From Allantophomopsis cytisporea (taxonomy: Eukaryota; Ascomycota; Leotiomycetes; Phacidiales; Phacidiaceae), in contig CP103024.1 in the NCBI GenBank assembly GCA_024752435.1, positions 930,001-994,000 of the forward strand: a stretch of DNA of 64,000 nt, written 5' to 3'. Below the pieces are notes generated by a model that had not been told where the DNA came from, made no database searches, and saw nothing but the letters and a program-made list of their open reading frames with translations. This document shows, in pieces, positions 34,715 to 47,282 of the stretch; the stretch's first letter is position 1; each line of letters starts with the position of its first letter. The position numbers and the translations under genes are program-made.

Positions 34715-35343
34715 CTATTTGTCCTTCTTCTTGCTGGCACCCTTGACCTTTGCCGTACCTCTGAGGGTCTTCTGTCTGTTCTTGCGTTGCTTGCCTGTAA
34801 ATCCCACATGTCAGCATAAATCCTCACTATCATCTCGCTGCTTCGATGTATCGTTCGAGGAATGGACGTACGCTGTTGTCTGGATGGCTTCTCGATCTTG
34901 CTGGCGAAACCGACACGGACGAGTCTGTAGTGTGGCTCGAACTTCTTGAGGGCCTCTGGGGAGTCGTAGACGAGGGCGAATCCAGTGGTCTTTCCACCAC
35001 CGAACTGGGTGCGGAGACCGAAGACGTTAACCTGGTCCTTGTTGGCCTTGTAGAGCTCAGCAATCTTGGCACGGAGGTCGTCCTTGGAGATGTTGGCGCG
35101 GTTTGGGTGGAGGACGTCACTATCATGTAAAGTTAGATCTTCCTTCTGCAAAAACCAATTCTGCCTGTTGCCCCCAGCGATGCCAATCCCACGCCACCCC
35201 GTCGCGCAACAAATTCTGATGCTGCGATGCTGATATCGATGCTTGTGGAGGTGCACTTACACAACCATCTGCTTACGGCCCAAGAGAGGGTTGCGGATGA
35301 ACTTGCGAGTGCGCAAGGTCACTGGTTGCTCGCGGTCTGCCAT
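34715..35343 (-). CDS. RPS24: 40S ribosomal protein eS24 (RPS24)
   Basis: Exons 35261-35343, 34872-35119 and 34715-34794 (introns of 141 and 77 nt) give 136 residues, the normal length. It is a small-subunit protein involved in early 18S rRNA processing. The N-terminus is VTLRTRKFIRNPLLGRKQMV, followed by DVLHPNRANISKDDLRAKIA, VNVFGLRTQFGGGKTTGFAL and the basic tail KQRKNRQKTLRGTAKVKGAS-KKKDK. The gene is divergent from EFM3, with 377 bp between starts. Codons are those of a highly expressed gene (Lys AAG, Arg CGC/AGA, Gly GGT). Confidence 0.97.
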
Positions 35344-35720
35344 TTTTGCGATGTGTGAATCGATCAATCCGAGAGTCTGCCGTCGGTTTGGTGTCGAGAC
35401 AGAGGTCGGATGAGAAGTTGTCGATGGTCGCTGGCGTTGCAGAGTTCGAAGTTCGCGAGTCTCTCTCGTCGAATCGGCTAACGCTAATTCGTGTCTGTCT
35501 CGCTAAGCACCACAGAGGCAAAAATTCTTAGGGCAGTCACCCCTAGTGTGGCTTTTTGGGTGTGGTGTCACGTGAAGAACTTTTCTTTTCTTCTCAAGAG
35601 CAAGAGGACGAGGGAAGTGAAGGTCCAGGCCTGGAGATCCAGGTCATTCTTTCATTCAACGACATTTAAAGTAAACATCTCAGGTTGATTTTCAAAGATT
35701 CATTCAGTCTCATCAACACT
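35344..35720. promoter_or_regulatory. Divergent promoter, RPS24 / EFM3
   Basis: The spacer between two opposing starts. A CT/GA-rich stretch near 35,460-35,500 would suit a ribosomal-protein promoter, but no specific site can be assigned. Confidence 0.5.
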
Positions 35721-36979
35721 ATGAATATCAAGATATCATCAGAATGTCAGCATCAAGTTGATAGATTCTGCCGTCAATATCTTCAATTAGTTGCTCCTTC
35801 TGATCTAGCATTCCCAGATCCATCATTTCTCCACCGTGCAGATCTTCAAGAGAAATTATATTCAGAACTTTTCGAAGACGGTGCAATTCAATATGCACCT
35901 CCGCAACGTTTTCAGCTGCGAATTCTAAAAGAATTGCTACGAAGAATCGAGAACAGTATCACGAACTGGGAAGAAGACGTAGGTAAATCATCTCTTATGT
36001 TATAATGCAATATATATACTCTGATTTTCATTTGATATTTTTATTTGAGGCGAATTTGTATAAGATCAATCTATTCGTGTCTATCAACCTTTTTCAACCT
36101 TGATTTGTATCTGCATTACAATCAAAGAGTATCACATTTCTCGTCTACTTTTGCCATGTCATGATCTTTCTGACTCTTCTTCGGCAGGAGGTTTCGGAGA
36201 ACCTCATAAACTCCCTTGCCAGTCTCTTCTCCTCTTCAATTCCATCTGATATAGAATCTGCTCAGCAAAAAGCATATGTAACATATACGATTTCATCTCT
36301 GTCATCTCCCCAAGCTATAGCACCACCAACTATCACTCTTTTAGAAGCCCGGAGTCTTGTTGCTGCTGGGGGAACTACTGGGCTTCGTACATGGGAAGCT
36401 GCATTTCATCTTGGACAGTATCTATGTCTACCAGAAAGACGATCGCTTATCGAAGGCAAAGCAGTACTTGAGTTAGGTGCGGGAACAGGATATCTTGCCA
36501 TTCTATGTGCCCAACATCTTGGAGCCTCATATGTCATTGCTACGGATGGCTCGGACGAAGTCGTAGGTGACATGCCTACAAACTTTTATCTCAACGGTTT
36601 GGAAGGCACATCGAAGATAGTTGCGAAGGATCTTTTCTGGGGCCAAGCCTTGGTGGGCAGCGAAGAAGCTGAGTGGAATGGTGGGAGGAAAATCGACGTC
36701 ATTCTTGGGGCAGATATCACATTTGATAGTTCTGGTATTCCGGCTCTTGTCGCGACTATTTCGGATTTGTTCGAAATGTATCCCGACCTCCAAGTCATCA
36801 TCTCGGCGACTATTAGGAACGAGGCCACATTTGATAAGTTCCTGAGCGTATGTCGCGTACGGAAGTTTGACGTTCAAGACATCAAATTCCCAATATTGCC
36901 TATATCAGAACAGCAGGGACCATTCTATACGGACAGTACACCTATCCGGCTCTGCAACATCTCTCGATCACAGGCATGA
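35721..36979 (+). CDS. EFM3: FAM86/EFM3-type eEF2-lysine methyltransferase
   Basis: Exons 35721-35978 and 36188-36979 with a 209-nt intron (GTAGGT to TTCGGCAG) give 349 residues. The family transfers methyl groups from S-adenosylmethionine to a lysine of elongation factor 2. The N-terminal domain (about 85 residues) contains YAPPQRFQLRILKELLRRIE. It is followed by the family marker GGTTGLRTWEAAFHLGQYL, SAM motif I VLELGAGTGYLAIL (about residue 179), the acidic end of strand 2 (VIATDGS) and the post-motif ADITFD (about residue 260), where Phe replaces the more usual Tyr. The GLRTWEAA signature and extended N-terminus favour EFM3 over other seven-beta-strand methyltransferases. Confidence 0.88.
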
Positions 36980-37753
36980 GGTAGGGTGATTGACAAGATC
37001 AGGATATCATAGGGGTTGAAGAAAAGGGATTGATGAGAGCGACAGCGAACTTATTGTAGAGAGATACAAGGATTCAGCACAGGAAGTGGAATCTTCCCGG
37101 ATCAGTAAAACTACGAGGGCGTCGATACAAGCAGCCGTGTTATGCAAGGAACAAATCTGTAATTACTAGCGTATGCATGATACCCTGATTGATGACTATG
37201 CATAAGATCCTCCAGCGCGATCACAGAAGTTAATTCTTTATCGAAATATCGAATAGACCAGAAACATCTACAGCGTACATTTGACTACTGGTGAAAGCTG
37301 CGTTCGGTCGTGTGTAGGCAGATTCAACGATGTGGCAGCTGTGGCATGCTTCGATCATCCGATTTCTACTCCCTTATGTCGCGAGATATACGCCGCAGGC
37401 TATCTATCCCAACGAACGTGTGCAAACGCGATTTAGATATCATGCCACGTTAGATTGGTTTTCAATTCTATGCCTGCGTAGATCGGGCGTTATGAGGAAT
37501 ATCCACAGAGAAATGACCTCATAATCCTGGCCCGTTCTTCCAACTTTCTCCGGATGCTGTTTCAACATGACCTCTTTCTTCTCTACGAAATGTGCTGACA
37601 ATTCTCAAGCAAACACCGAAGCTTGGGACGACTGCGATTTGCGATATGGTGATATGCTTAGCCCAATGTCTGTGCTCAGTAGTAGAAGCTTCCCTCATGA
37701 CGAAATGGTACCCCATAACAAACCCTTCGAAGCCCCTCAACAACAACATACAA

Positions 37754-37803
37754 TAAGAAATAAAAAATAAAAAATAAAAATAAAAAATAGAAATAAAAAA
37801 TAG
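37754..37803. repeat. A-rich tandem repeat (AATAAAAA-type units)
   Basis: Imperfect copies of a 6-7-base A-rich unit (ATAAAAA) over 50 bases, 3' of EFM3. Confidence 0.8.
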
Positions 37804-39373
37804 ACGCAAGACCGAAATATTGCGGGGGATGGTGCTCTCACTGTCAGCGATCAGCAGAAAAAGAATCACTTCCATCGAGTCTCGCAGGACGAGAGGAAAT
37901 CATGATTGGCTTTTCATTTTGTTTGATGGATGCAGCAGCAGTGCAATTGATGTGCTTCCGGGGGGGGATGATCTTCTCTTCCAGGTTTGCTCATCTACCG
38001 TCTCTATGGGCGAATACCCCACCTTCCAATGAGCTTCCAGACTTCTTGACCCAATCTGAAGGCGCATGTGTGCGTTGCTGCTGCTGCTGCTTTTACGCCG
38101 TGTCTGGATGATGAGAGGGTGAGTCGTGCGGAAGGCAGAGAGATGGATATGGTACGTATTGATGAACGTGGTTTTTGGTCGGTTGCTTGAGTATCATGTC
38201 AAAAGTTATCTGTATCGACATTGGATTTATTTGACCTTGTGAATAGAAAGGGTGTTGTGTTAGTACCGAGGTCCGTCTTACTTTGATGACATATTCGTTC
38301 ATATGGTATGTATCGTTAGGAAGTTGATTTCCAATTCGGATTTAATCCTCAATAAACATAATCACGGAGCTATGGTCTTTTTGCCCTATAGAATTCAGTC
38401 TCGAAATCAATGCCGGCACTTCAGATTTAACGTTAATTTCCATTACGTTTTTAGATTTCTACAGGATTTAATATTAAAATCTCAATATGGCTTTGGCTTT
38501 GATGTCATAAGGCAGGGCCCAAATTTATATAAATAAGATGGTCATAGCAGAAGTGAATACGGACCCCTAATTCCACCTTTCATCTAAAGTTCTCGGATGA
38601 GATGTATGTGGCCCCTTTTGCTCTTACGACAATGAATAGAGAATGGAATAGGATAGAGGAACTTGTAATCATTCGGTAGATTTGTAGAGGACGTCTGTGG
38701 AGGGACCTGTCTCCTAGCTGGCCTCACCTCATCTCATCTGGTTCCTTGCTCTTTGGTCTTGACCCTCTCACCTCTGCGTCTGCCCTCCTCCTCTGCTACC
38801 TAATCGCTTGCTCCTCCATCCATATCCGTAGACACGCAAATACATTACGGCGGCGTCGTCCACTAAACCCTATCGGAGCCAGACACACATCAGACACAAC
38901 GTGTATCTCTGACAATCCGCAATCCAACTTTCTCGCACCTTCTCTTTCTCTTTTCACAAAAATAATCCTCTTCCTGTAGAGTGACACAGGACTCTTCTCC
39001 CTCATCTCCTCAATCCTCTGCAGCGTGAAGAGCTTGCAAAACAATTTTTGGTGGTTGTGCTTCTCGCTCCGACCCTTGCTGTTCCGGCAAGAAATAGAAA
39101 AGTCGTTGGTTCTACCTTTTCTACGTTAGTACGGTATCTCCATTCATAGCATAGCAGCTCCATAGGGCCCTGCGCGCGCATACATACACGCACCGCACAC
39201 CCTACCGGGCCTTATACGCCGCACCGTGCTCGCCCGCCAGAGCTATCTATCTACCTATCTACCTAAGTCAAGCACCCAAGCAAGCCCACATATCGGGGAT
39301 TTGTGCACAGCCAGGGCCACTTCACATACATCCCGCACTGCTGCGTATACCTCCAATTTATTCCAATTATTGG

Positions 39374-39412
39374 ATCAATCAATCAATCAATCAATCAGTC
39401 AATTAATCAATA
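39374..39412. repeat. (ATCA)n tetranucleotide repeat
   Basis: About five perfect ATCA units followed by degenerate ones, inside the long leader region of the Som1/Flo8 gene. A related CTAT/CTAC run lies at about 39,242-39,265. Confidence 0.85.
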
Positions 39413-41587
39413 TCGACAACAAGTCACACTCTTCGATCATCCATACATTACAATTGATATATCATCTGCACGGAAAAACAGGTGCTGCTTCTTTGATTCA
39501 TCTCGGAGCTCTATTCTCTTCGGAGCACCTACCGGACCTTTATTCATACTTCACGGCACTGCACTGCACTGAACCTGAACTGCACGGTTTATTTGGTACT
39601 GTCAAATCACTGTCTGTCAGTGTCTTTTGGTGTCGTCGCTGTGTTTTGTTTCTTAACCATTGGCGGCCGCTACCTCTCTCCAGTGTACACCAGGGCAGAT
39701 CACAGTTCGTGCTTCATCATACTACATTATATACCTTGCTCACTTCCGCACTTCAGCACTACGGAACAAGTCGATAGTGCTTCGACAAGGTACATACAGT
39801 TGCTTCTACGGTGAACTCTCCCCCAGCTTTGCTAGAGTTCATCAACAATACGGCTATCCAGAGTGCCACATAACGTCAATTAGCAATTGACACCCTTTTG
39901 TGTCCTTTCAAGCCAAAAATCACCGTCATCAGAGGCCTAATCGGTACTGTTGTTCTACGGCGGTGCAACTGCTATCCTGGCTCGTCCTACTATCCGTATA
40001 AGATATTCCTCCTCACCGCCTTCGACCATCATCTTGGATTTCTTATTCGACTGTTGTGTGTCTTTCCCCCCTCTCATCTTTTTCTATCTCTCTCCGCAGA
40101 GGACCTCCACAGTATCTACGCTGCCAAATTGGGAAGCAGTATACGGAGAAGCTACCGGAGGACTCGTCACTTCGACCCTCAACTGCGCCGAAATTGCCAT
40201 TCTGTGCCGCTTCGTCTCCTGCACAATTATACAGTCGATTCTGCCAGTCTTGCCATACCTGCTACTCTGCTTCAACCCACTTCCCTCCCTCTACATACCT
40301 TACTCAACTACTCCAGCACCCTCTCACCTTATTCTTACCACCTTTTCAACAGCCTCGACCATAACCTTCATCCCCGTCTTGACAGACGGTAATCCTTGGT
40401 GTAAGGTTGAGTGCTAACGCCCCCCCATCTACTACTCAAAATTCCACCGCCCAACACGCTCCCGCTCAAACAGATAGACGCACAGAGGGTCTTTCAAGGT
40501 CAAAGAGTCGATCAGAGCCCCTAAAAGCTCTACCTTGAAGCAACCCAAGCAGCTATTCCTAGTAACGGATGCACTGCAACTGCATCTTCAAGTGCAAACG
40601 CGACTGCGACTACGACTGCATCTCAACAGCTAAAGCAGTGTCTACCTTACTCACTATTCAAAGAAACACGGGGCACATCACTGGCCATCACAGGCCATTA
40701 CAGGGCCACTCCAGACACCATAGGCTCTATAGGCACTATAGGCACACACATATCCTTCATAAGTTCTAGACGGACAACAATTAATTGTTACACGCCACTT
40801 CAACTCCACAAACCAACCACCACCCTTTCACTCACCCACCCCCCCCAGCCCAAATATCACGGCACTCACCACCAGAGAGCCAACTCTCACCACACTTTCT
40901 ACTACTTCCAAAGACCGCACCGGGGGCCACATTTTAACACAACAACAAAACGAAGAAGGCGAAGAAGACGTAGGGAAAAAAAAATATATTTCACACCCCC
41001 CCTACACAAAAGCCCCTCTACAAAACAAAGGAGGAAATCATAGATCACTTTTTTTATTCATTAGAAGAGAAAACATAATTTCAACCACACGTCAGAGAGA
41101 TTAACAAACATCAGCACAGATTGAGAATATTCCACAATCTCACTCATTCACTCACGAAAAGTCGACTTTGGTAATTCAACTCTCTCTCGCTTGTCGAACA
41201 GTTGGAGCGTCACGCGGAACCGATTGCAGAAGTTTCGCAATAGGAGCGTCTCTCTAAACCACCGATCGCCCGACTAACCACACTCACGACTACACACCTC
41301 TCTCTCAACCTCATCGCGCAACCAACACGACACACCGATCTCATTGCGACTGGTCCGCAACCTCCTAAACCCCAACCACCAGAGGACCTTGCCCCCTCGA
41401 CCGCGTTGATATTCGCGATACCATCCTTCGTGGCTTCTCACCCATCGCAACCAGCCGCATTCGGCTCCATAAGCGCTACGCCTCACATCCGCCAGGACCA
41501 GGTAGATAGAGAGTGATCGACAACGACATCGCGACTTGACACGCTGCGCCGATACTCTCGACCACGTCGCAGTCGTCCACCACTACC

Positions 41588-44220
41588 ATGAACAACGTTA
41601 ACATGGGCGGCATGAACCCCATGGGAGGTCCCGTTGGTGGTGGCATACCCATGATGAACAATGGCATGGCTGGCGGACAACCGCGGACGATGCAAGATAC
41701 CCAGAAATTCAGAGCGTTGCTCAACACGTACATATACGATTATTTCATCACAAATGAGATGCATGATTGCGCGCGAGCATTGATCAACAGCAAGCAGCCT
41801 CTCAACCTGAACGAATCGAAAGGAAGTCGCGACGAGAATGGCAACCTTCTCAACAACGGCGTCGGTGATGACAACGGGGATGACATGAAGGTGGACCCGG
41901 ATTCGAAACGTCCCGCTGACCTTCCAGCACCTCAACTTCCCGACAAAGCAAACTCGGACAGCAACTTTCTATATGACTGGTGGTGCCTGTTCTGGGAAAT
42001 GTACGCTGCTCAACGCGGTGAAACTGGTCAACGCAACAGCATCAAGCCCTATTTGCAATTCACGGTACGTGCCTTCCATTTTTGTGCGACTCTATTGCCG
42101 GGAACTGACATCCATATCTAGCAACAAGCGCGTCTAAAATCAGAGCAACAGGCAAATGCCCTTCGTCAAATGCGACCGGACCTCATGAATAATCCTGCCG
42201 CCTATCAGCAGATGTTGATGCGCAATCAGCAGAATGGAATGATGCCAAATGATATGGCCAGAAAGGCTATGGCGAACAGCCGTAATGCGTAAGCTTAAAA
42301 TCAGAATTCATAACAGTGCAAATGACTTATGATTGAATTTATTAGTACCCCTCAACAATTGGCGATGATGAAGCAACAGCAAATGCAGCGAGATGGATCC
42401 GATCTGGACGGTAACCGACGCCCACAGTCACCAAGCGGCTCCGAAAATGCTCCTTCACCATCCAAACGACCTAAACTCGAAGGCGCCCCCTTCAACGGCC
42501 AACAGGGGATGATGCCGAATGGACGTGGACAACCCCAAGGCATGGGACCAGGCCAACAGGTGGGACCCGGCCCCAACAGCGCAAATTTACAAGCACAGAT
42601 GCTTCAACTTGGTGTCAACGCGCAGTCTCTGACTCCTCAGCAGTTCCAGGTATTGCAAGCCGCACAAGCCAACAAGGGTGGTGTTCAGGCATATGCACAA
42701 TCTCTAGCTCAGCACCAACAGAAACAAATGCCAGTTAATGGCATGCCAAATGGCGCGCTTCCTCAGAGTCAGGGATCACCAATGATGACTCAGGGTGGAG
42801 ATGGTATTTACGACCAGTACAATGCCAATGGATTGGGTCCAAATGGAATGCCACGTGGTGCAGCTGGCCAGCCTGGTGCTGGTGGAAACCATGCTCTTCA
42901 GGACTATCAGATGCAACTGATGTTACTTGAACAACAGAACAAGAAGCGGCTCATGATGGCCAGACAGGAGCAAGACACTTTCACAGGTGGCCGTGAGGGA
43001 AGCGTGCCAGTAGCAGGCGTACAAGGTCCAAATGGCCAGCCCATGCAGGGTACTTCCCCACAAGCCCCAAGACCGGGAGTATCCCCAAATCCAAATGACA
43101 TGAAGCGAGGAACCCCGCAAATGGGTAATGCTGGTATTCCATCCCCTGACGGCCAGGCACGCAACTCACCAGCAAACATGAATTTCATCCCAGGACAAAT
43201 GGACCCAAACATGAATCCGGCATTTTATAACCAGATGAAGGGTATGGAAGGTGGTATGGTTCAAGGTGGTATTCCAAATGGCATGCGCCCTCCTAACGCT
43301 CAACCTGGATTCGGCAATCAAATGAATGCTCACCAGATGGCCATAGCGCGCCAACAGCAACAGCAGCAACAGCAGCAACAACAAGCTGCTCAAGCCGCGC
43401 AGATTCCTGGATGGCAAGGTCCTAACGGAGCTCCAATGATGAACCAGCAATCTCAGCAGGGACAACAGCAACAGGGTCAACAGCAGGGACAGCAAGGACC
43501 GCAAGTACCAACTCCGCAACAGATGGGAACTCCTCAGCAACGCGCAATGCCTCCTCCTTCGGCCCCAGTAGCTGCAGCAAACGGTAACGCTCGCACACAG
43601 CCTTCATCGCCACAACAGCCTCCTGCACCTCCGACCCCATCACAGGCAAATAAGGCTAATCCAAAGGCCAAGAAAGATACTAAGGATAGAAAGGTATACA
43701 TCAAGCTTTGCGAAATGGATTTTATTTGTAGAAATGTTGACATTGACAACAGAAGCCGGTCAAGAAGGGCGCGACAGCCGCGACGGGCGCTACTCCTTCC
43801 GCCGAGGCCCCTGCCGAACCAGCAACCCCAACGCCAGCGACGCCGATCACTCCAGTCCACCCTAACAGCTTCAAGAACCAAAATGGAGCAGCACAACCGA
43901 CAACAAATGGTCAGGCACAAGCACCCGCTCCGGCTCCAGTCATTGCTGCGCCACCGCAGCAAGATGCTACGCAACAGCCATTTTCTTTGGACGATGGTGG
44001 AATGGTAAGATTTCTTCTAGCCTTTGATTGGTTACCTTACTTACATGGAATCCAGTTTGGAATGCAAATGGGCTTCGACAATCCTGGCATGAGCAATTCG
44101 GACGTATTGCAGGACTTTGACTTTGACTCCTTCCTGCATCAAGATGGGGATAACGGTGATGCATTCGCCTTTGATCCATCAGGGTTCAACATGGAAGGTG
44201 GCGAGATTGGTGCTGAATGA
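41588..44220 (+). CDS. som1: Som1/SomA/Flo8-type LUFS (LisH) transcriptional regulator
   Basis: Exons 41588-42064, 42122-42288, 42346-43693, 43753-44004 and 44056-44220 give 802 residues. A Met/Gly/Asn-rich N-terminus precedes a LisH-containing LUFS domain (FRALLNTYIYDYFITNEMHD and FLYDWWCLFWEMYAAQRGE, about residues 39-160). Then come a basic KRPKLEG motif, a very long Gln/Pro/Met/Asn-rich region with an 11-Gln run, and an acidic C-terminus (VLQDFDFDSFLHQDGDNGD). Relatives (Flo8 in yeast, Som1 in Magnaporthe, SomA in Aspergillus) act downstream of cAMP/PKA and control adhesion, conidiation and virulence-related development. The domain order and length fit this group well. Confidence 0.88.
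43352..43384 (+). repeat. Poly-glutamine (CAR)11 tract in the Som1/Flo8 gene
   Basis: Eleven consecutive Gln codons of mixed CAA and CAG, followed by AAQAAQ. The mixed codons should make the tract more stable than a pure CAG run. Confidence 0.9.
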
Positions 44221-46279
44221 AAGCGGTAATGGCGTTTGACAAGAAAGTTGACTGCAGTTTCAACTTTGAGGTCCCCCATTTAACGCTCACCATGATCATG
44301 ACGATAATGTCTTGCATCTAAATACGTCTTCTCTTTTTGGTTTGCTCTATGGCGTCCCGGGGGTTCTCTATGGATGAAGATTTCGCAAATACCAAAGCTC
44401 CTATTATATCCTTACTATCATCAAATCAACCACCTAACATCCCCCCTTTTCCAAAGTATGGGGGGAAAAGTTCATAATTTCAAAACAATCGCGCAGAATT
44501 CATTTATACATGACTCGCAAGCGAGCGGAATCCACATTGTCCACTTTTATCTTTTTTTGCTATTACTCCCGTTTTTTCGTTTCTCACCATTTTCTTCTAG
44601 AGGAGAGGTTCAGAATTTGGTTGTCAAAAAGCTTCATTTTCCATTATCCAACTGAACGAAAATCCATTTTCTTTTCGGCTTTCTTCGAGAGATCATCACG
44701 GCAGACGCACCAACCCCCTCTTCTTTGTCAAAGCCTGTCCTTCGATGATCTCTTTCATTCTACTTTTCTCACCCACTCTCCCAAAGGTCGTGTATGTGGG
44801 CTTTCTCCACGCCAAACTTGAGCTCCACGCCTATCCGGTTACTCGCTTGCCTGGCGCACCTCCCATTATCGCGGGTCCTTCCTCTCTGTCCCTTCGACAC
44901 GAAGCACCCTGCTGAAATGGAAACGTCCGCTTTGCTCCCGGCTTGACCTAACGCTCGATGTCCGTGCACCTTGTGTCTGGCAGTTAATATGCGTATAGTC
45001 TATTGCGCACTCCTATATCCAACGCCCATCGTGCAGCTCATCTGCAAGCGCATCCTCATATCCCGGCCTTTTGTCTCCATCTCACCTTTCGTTATCGCCG
45101 CTGGGAATGCATCCCGGAGCTCGGGTATTCCTCACGTCTTTCTTCATCTTTTGTGTCCTGCGTCAGAACGTTGTAGTGTGTCGTTGTCAGTGTCTGTCGT
45201 TTTCCACTTTTGTCTACTGCGTTCCTTGTTTGTTTTGTCTCTGGAGCTGTGCTTGTATTTGGACCTGCGCTGTTGCTGCTGTGCGTTGTGGGCTTGGGCT
45301 TGGCTAGGGCTGTTTCTCCGCTGGCTGTGTACTTATTAGGTCTGACTGAGGGTGGTGGGCCGTGGTGGGCTGCTTCTGCCCCTGGCTTTTTCGGGCGATA
45401 AAGGAATGGGATTTTTTTTTTTGTGAGATGGTTTATGTGTGGTCTTGCTGCTGTGATTATGTAAATCGTGTGTGATTGAATGTGATTGCTGTGGTCGTGA
45501 GGTTCCGGCTGGGGGTTAGCTATCCTATTCTTGTCCTCCGTACTGTGAGATTTTGAGTTGATTTCTTGCCCCTGAGATGCCAGTTGGTGAAAATTCCGTG
45601 AACAAAATGTAGAGTGTGCTATCATAAGCGTCGAGAAATGTTGGATAGGCTGATATCAGGGTGTAGGAATCAGATGTCACTGAAAGCTACGATTGAATAT
45701 GATTTCACTTCCATTGCTTCAATCGAACATTAATCTGTCATACATCATGACAAGGTACATGACTCACAGCAGAACATTACTTTTCTTTGATAGTGGAAAC
45801 CATTTTAGAAATCGAGAAGAACATCGCTTATGACAGAATATCACCCGTGTGTAAGATTCATCTTTGTTAAAGGAAGTAGTCTTAGCCAAGGAAATAGTCC
45901 TCATAGAACAGAAGAGCTGGGTGCTGTAGAAGAGTTGATATCCGGATAACGAGAATCCCCGGCCCAATAGCTTACAGTATATAAAAACCCACGTTAGACA
46001 GTGTAGATAGTGCAACATAATACCTCTTGAAAGGACAGCCACTACATCGTGTGTTCGTCAGGTGTCAGGTGGGAGAAAACGGCACCTACGTTTATATTAT
46101 GTTGAGTGAGTCTTAATGTTACGAGCCTAGCACCAGAGCTGTTGAGTTGTTGAACAGACTCACCAAACGAAACTGATGTACGAATCACCAACTACCAGTA
46201 CTCACCAAATAGGAGCCTCAAGCGAATATAAAAGACCCTAATTCTGCACACTTACAAAACCATCGAATGAAAGCTGATG
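44221..46279. other. Intergenic region
   Basis: 3' UTR of the Som1/Flo8 gene, then sequence without convincing genes. A T run lies near 45,411-45,421. Confidence 0.5.
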
Positions 46280-46484
46280 TCATTTGAGATTGATGTGTGC
46301 GCACTTGCCAACTGTGTCTGTATTCGTACCTCCCTGAGCGAAACGAATGATGAAGAGAACACGAATGATGATAAGCGTGTAGATGATGATAAGCATGTGG
46401 ATGATGGCGGTAGTCGAAATGGTGAGATACAAATTTGGAGCCAAGGTTGATGGCCAGGTAGTGCTGATGTCCGCATAGACAATT
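46280..46484 (-). other. Possible orphan membrane-protein exon
   Basis: On the minus strand a textbook acceptor (CTGAAC branch, TTTTTTCCAG, ending near 46,485) is followed by a frame with hydrophobic segments (YLTISTTAIIHMLIIIYTLI, then IIRVLFIIRFAQGG). The last part recalls the ..R..FAQG motif of RTA1-type membrane proteins, but the rest does not match. No partner exon was found. A TATA-like TATAAATATAAGG lies upstream. It may be a gene relic or chance. Confidence 0.2.
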
Positions 46485-46859
46485 GCGCTGGAAAAAAGAT
46501 TCGATGTTGAGTTCAGAAACCAGAAAGGGGCCTTATATTTATACGCGTAAGATTGCTTGGAATAGCATGCTGATATTGCGCTCACTGTCTATTTCAAGGG
46601 GTAACAACACAAGTCCCTCACATTGCGGTATGCAAGTGAAGTCGAGTTGACTGCATCCTAACACGACTCATCATCTCATATTGGTTATCATCACAATCGC
46701 AATACAACCTTGTGGGAGACGAGATAGTTATTTGTTATACAGTTCATGTTTTTAAAGGTCAGAACATAGTTGTAGCTGGGGACATCGTAAATCGGATGAT
46801 AGATAGCTTGGAATGTATGTAAAGAAACAAAAAAGCATAAAAAAGAATACAGCCGTTGG

Positions 46860-47010
46860 GAAACTGAGACTCGAACCGCAGAGCTTGGAGTAGCATTTTT
46901 TTTATAGAAAAAAGACCAACCCGATGATTCATCATGGCGTATACGCAACCCCTTCTTAAAGGTGCAATTGGTCTCCAAAGGTTCCTGCCAACTGAGCTAT
47001 TGAGGTTATC
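46860..47010 (-). other. tRNA-promoter-like element (A box and B box)
   Basis: On the minus strand TAGCTCAGTTGGC (near 46,988-47,000) matches a Pol III A box perfectly. GGTTCGAGTCT (near 46,867-46,877) matches a B box at 10 of 11 positions. They are about 115 nt apart, and a T run lies between them. The acceptor and T stems do not pair, so this is not a working tRNA as read. A decayed tRNA or tRNA-derived SINE head is possible. Confidence 0.3.
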
Positions 47011-47282
47011 GGAGAAGGTGCCTACATTCGGCTTATTTGATTTCATATATCTTCCTTGCAGTTCAGAGCCGTCAACTAAGCAGCTTGTATTTTGAATATA
47101 TAATTGCTTAAATAAAGAATGAAATTTTACGAATCTGTAGTGGTTCCTGTCGTCTAGACGTCGGCTGTCTTGCCTTTCCATAATCCCTATCCGTAGTTGT
47201 ATCCAACATGACGGGTATCCCTACTTGAAACAACTAATGTACAACTACCACGAACACCATCTAGCAAATTATAATACATCGA

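Larger units (their letters stand above)
36980..41587. other. 4.6-kb gap and long leader before the Som1/Flo8 gene
   Basis: The first part is the 3' side of EFM3. From about 38,700 the plus strand becomes strongly pyrimidine-rich, with many CT tracts and short upstream frames right up to the ATG at 41588. That is what a long, probably spliced, 5' leader looks like. No protein domain or splice-linked coding chain was found. Confidence 0.5.

Noticed and set aside
42352..43974. Minus-strand ORFs opposite the Som1/Flo8 gene
   Set aside because: Mirror frames of Gln/Pro/Gly-rich coding sequence, which is naturally poor in antisense stops.
46759..47181. Minus-strand ORF of 140 codons overlapping the tRNA-like boxes
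   Set aside because: Composition is not protein-like, there is no domain or splice support, and the frame runs through the A/B-box element and T runs.
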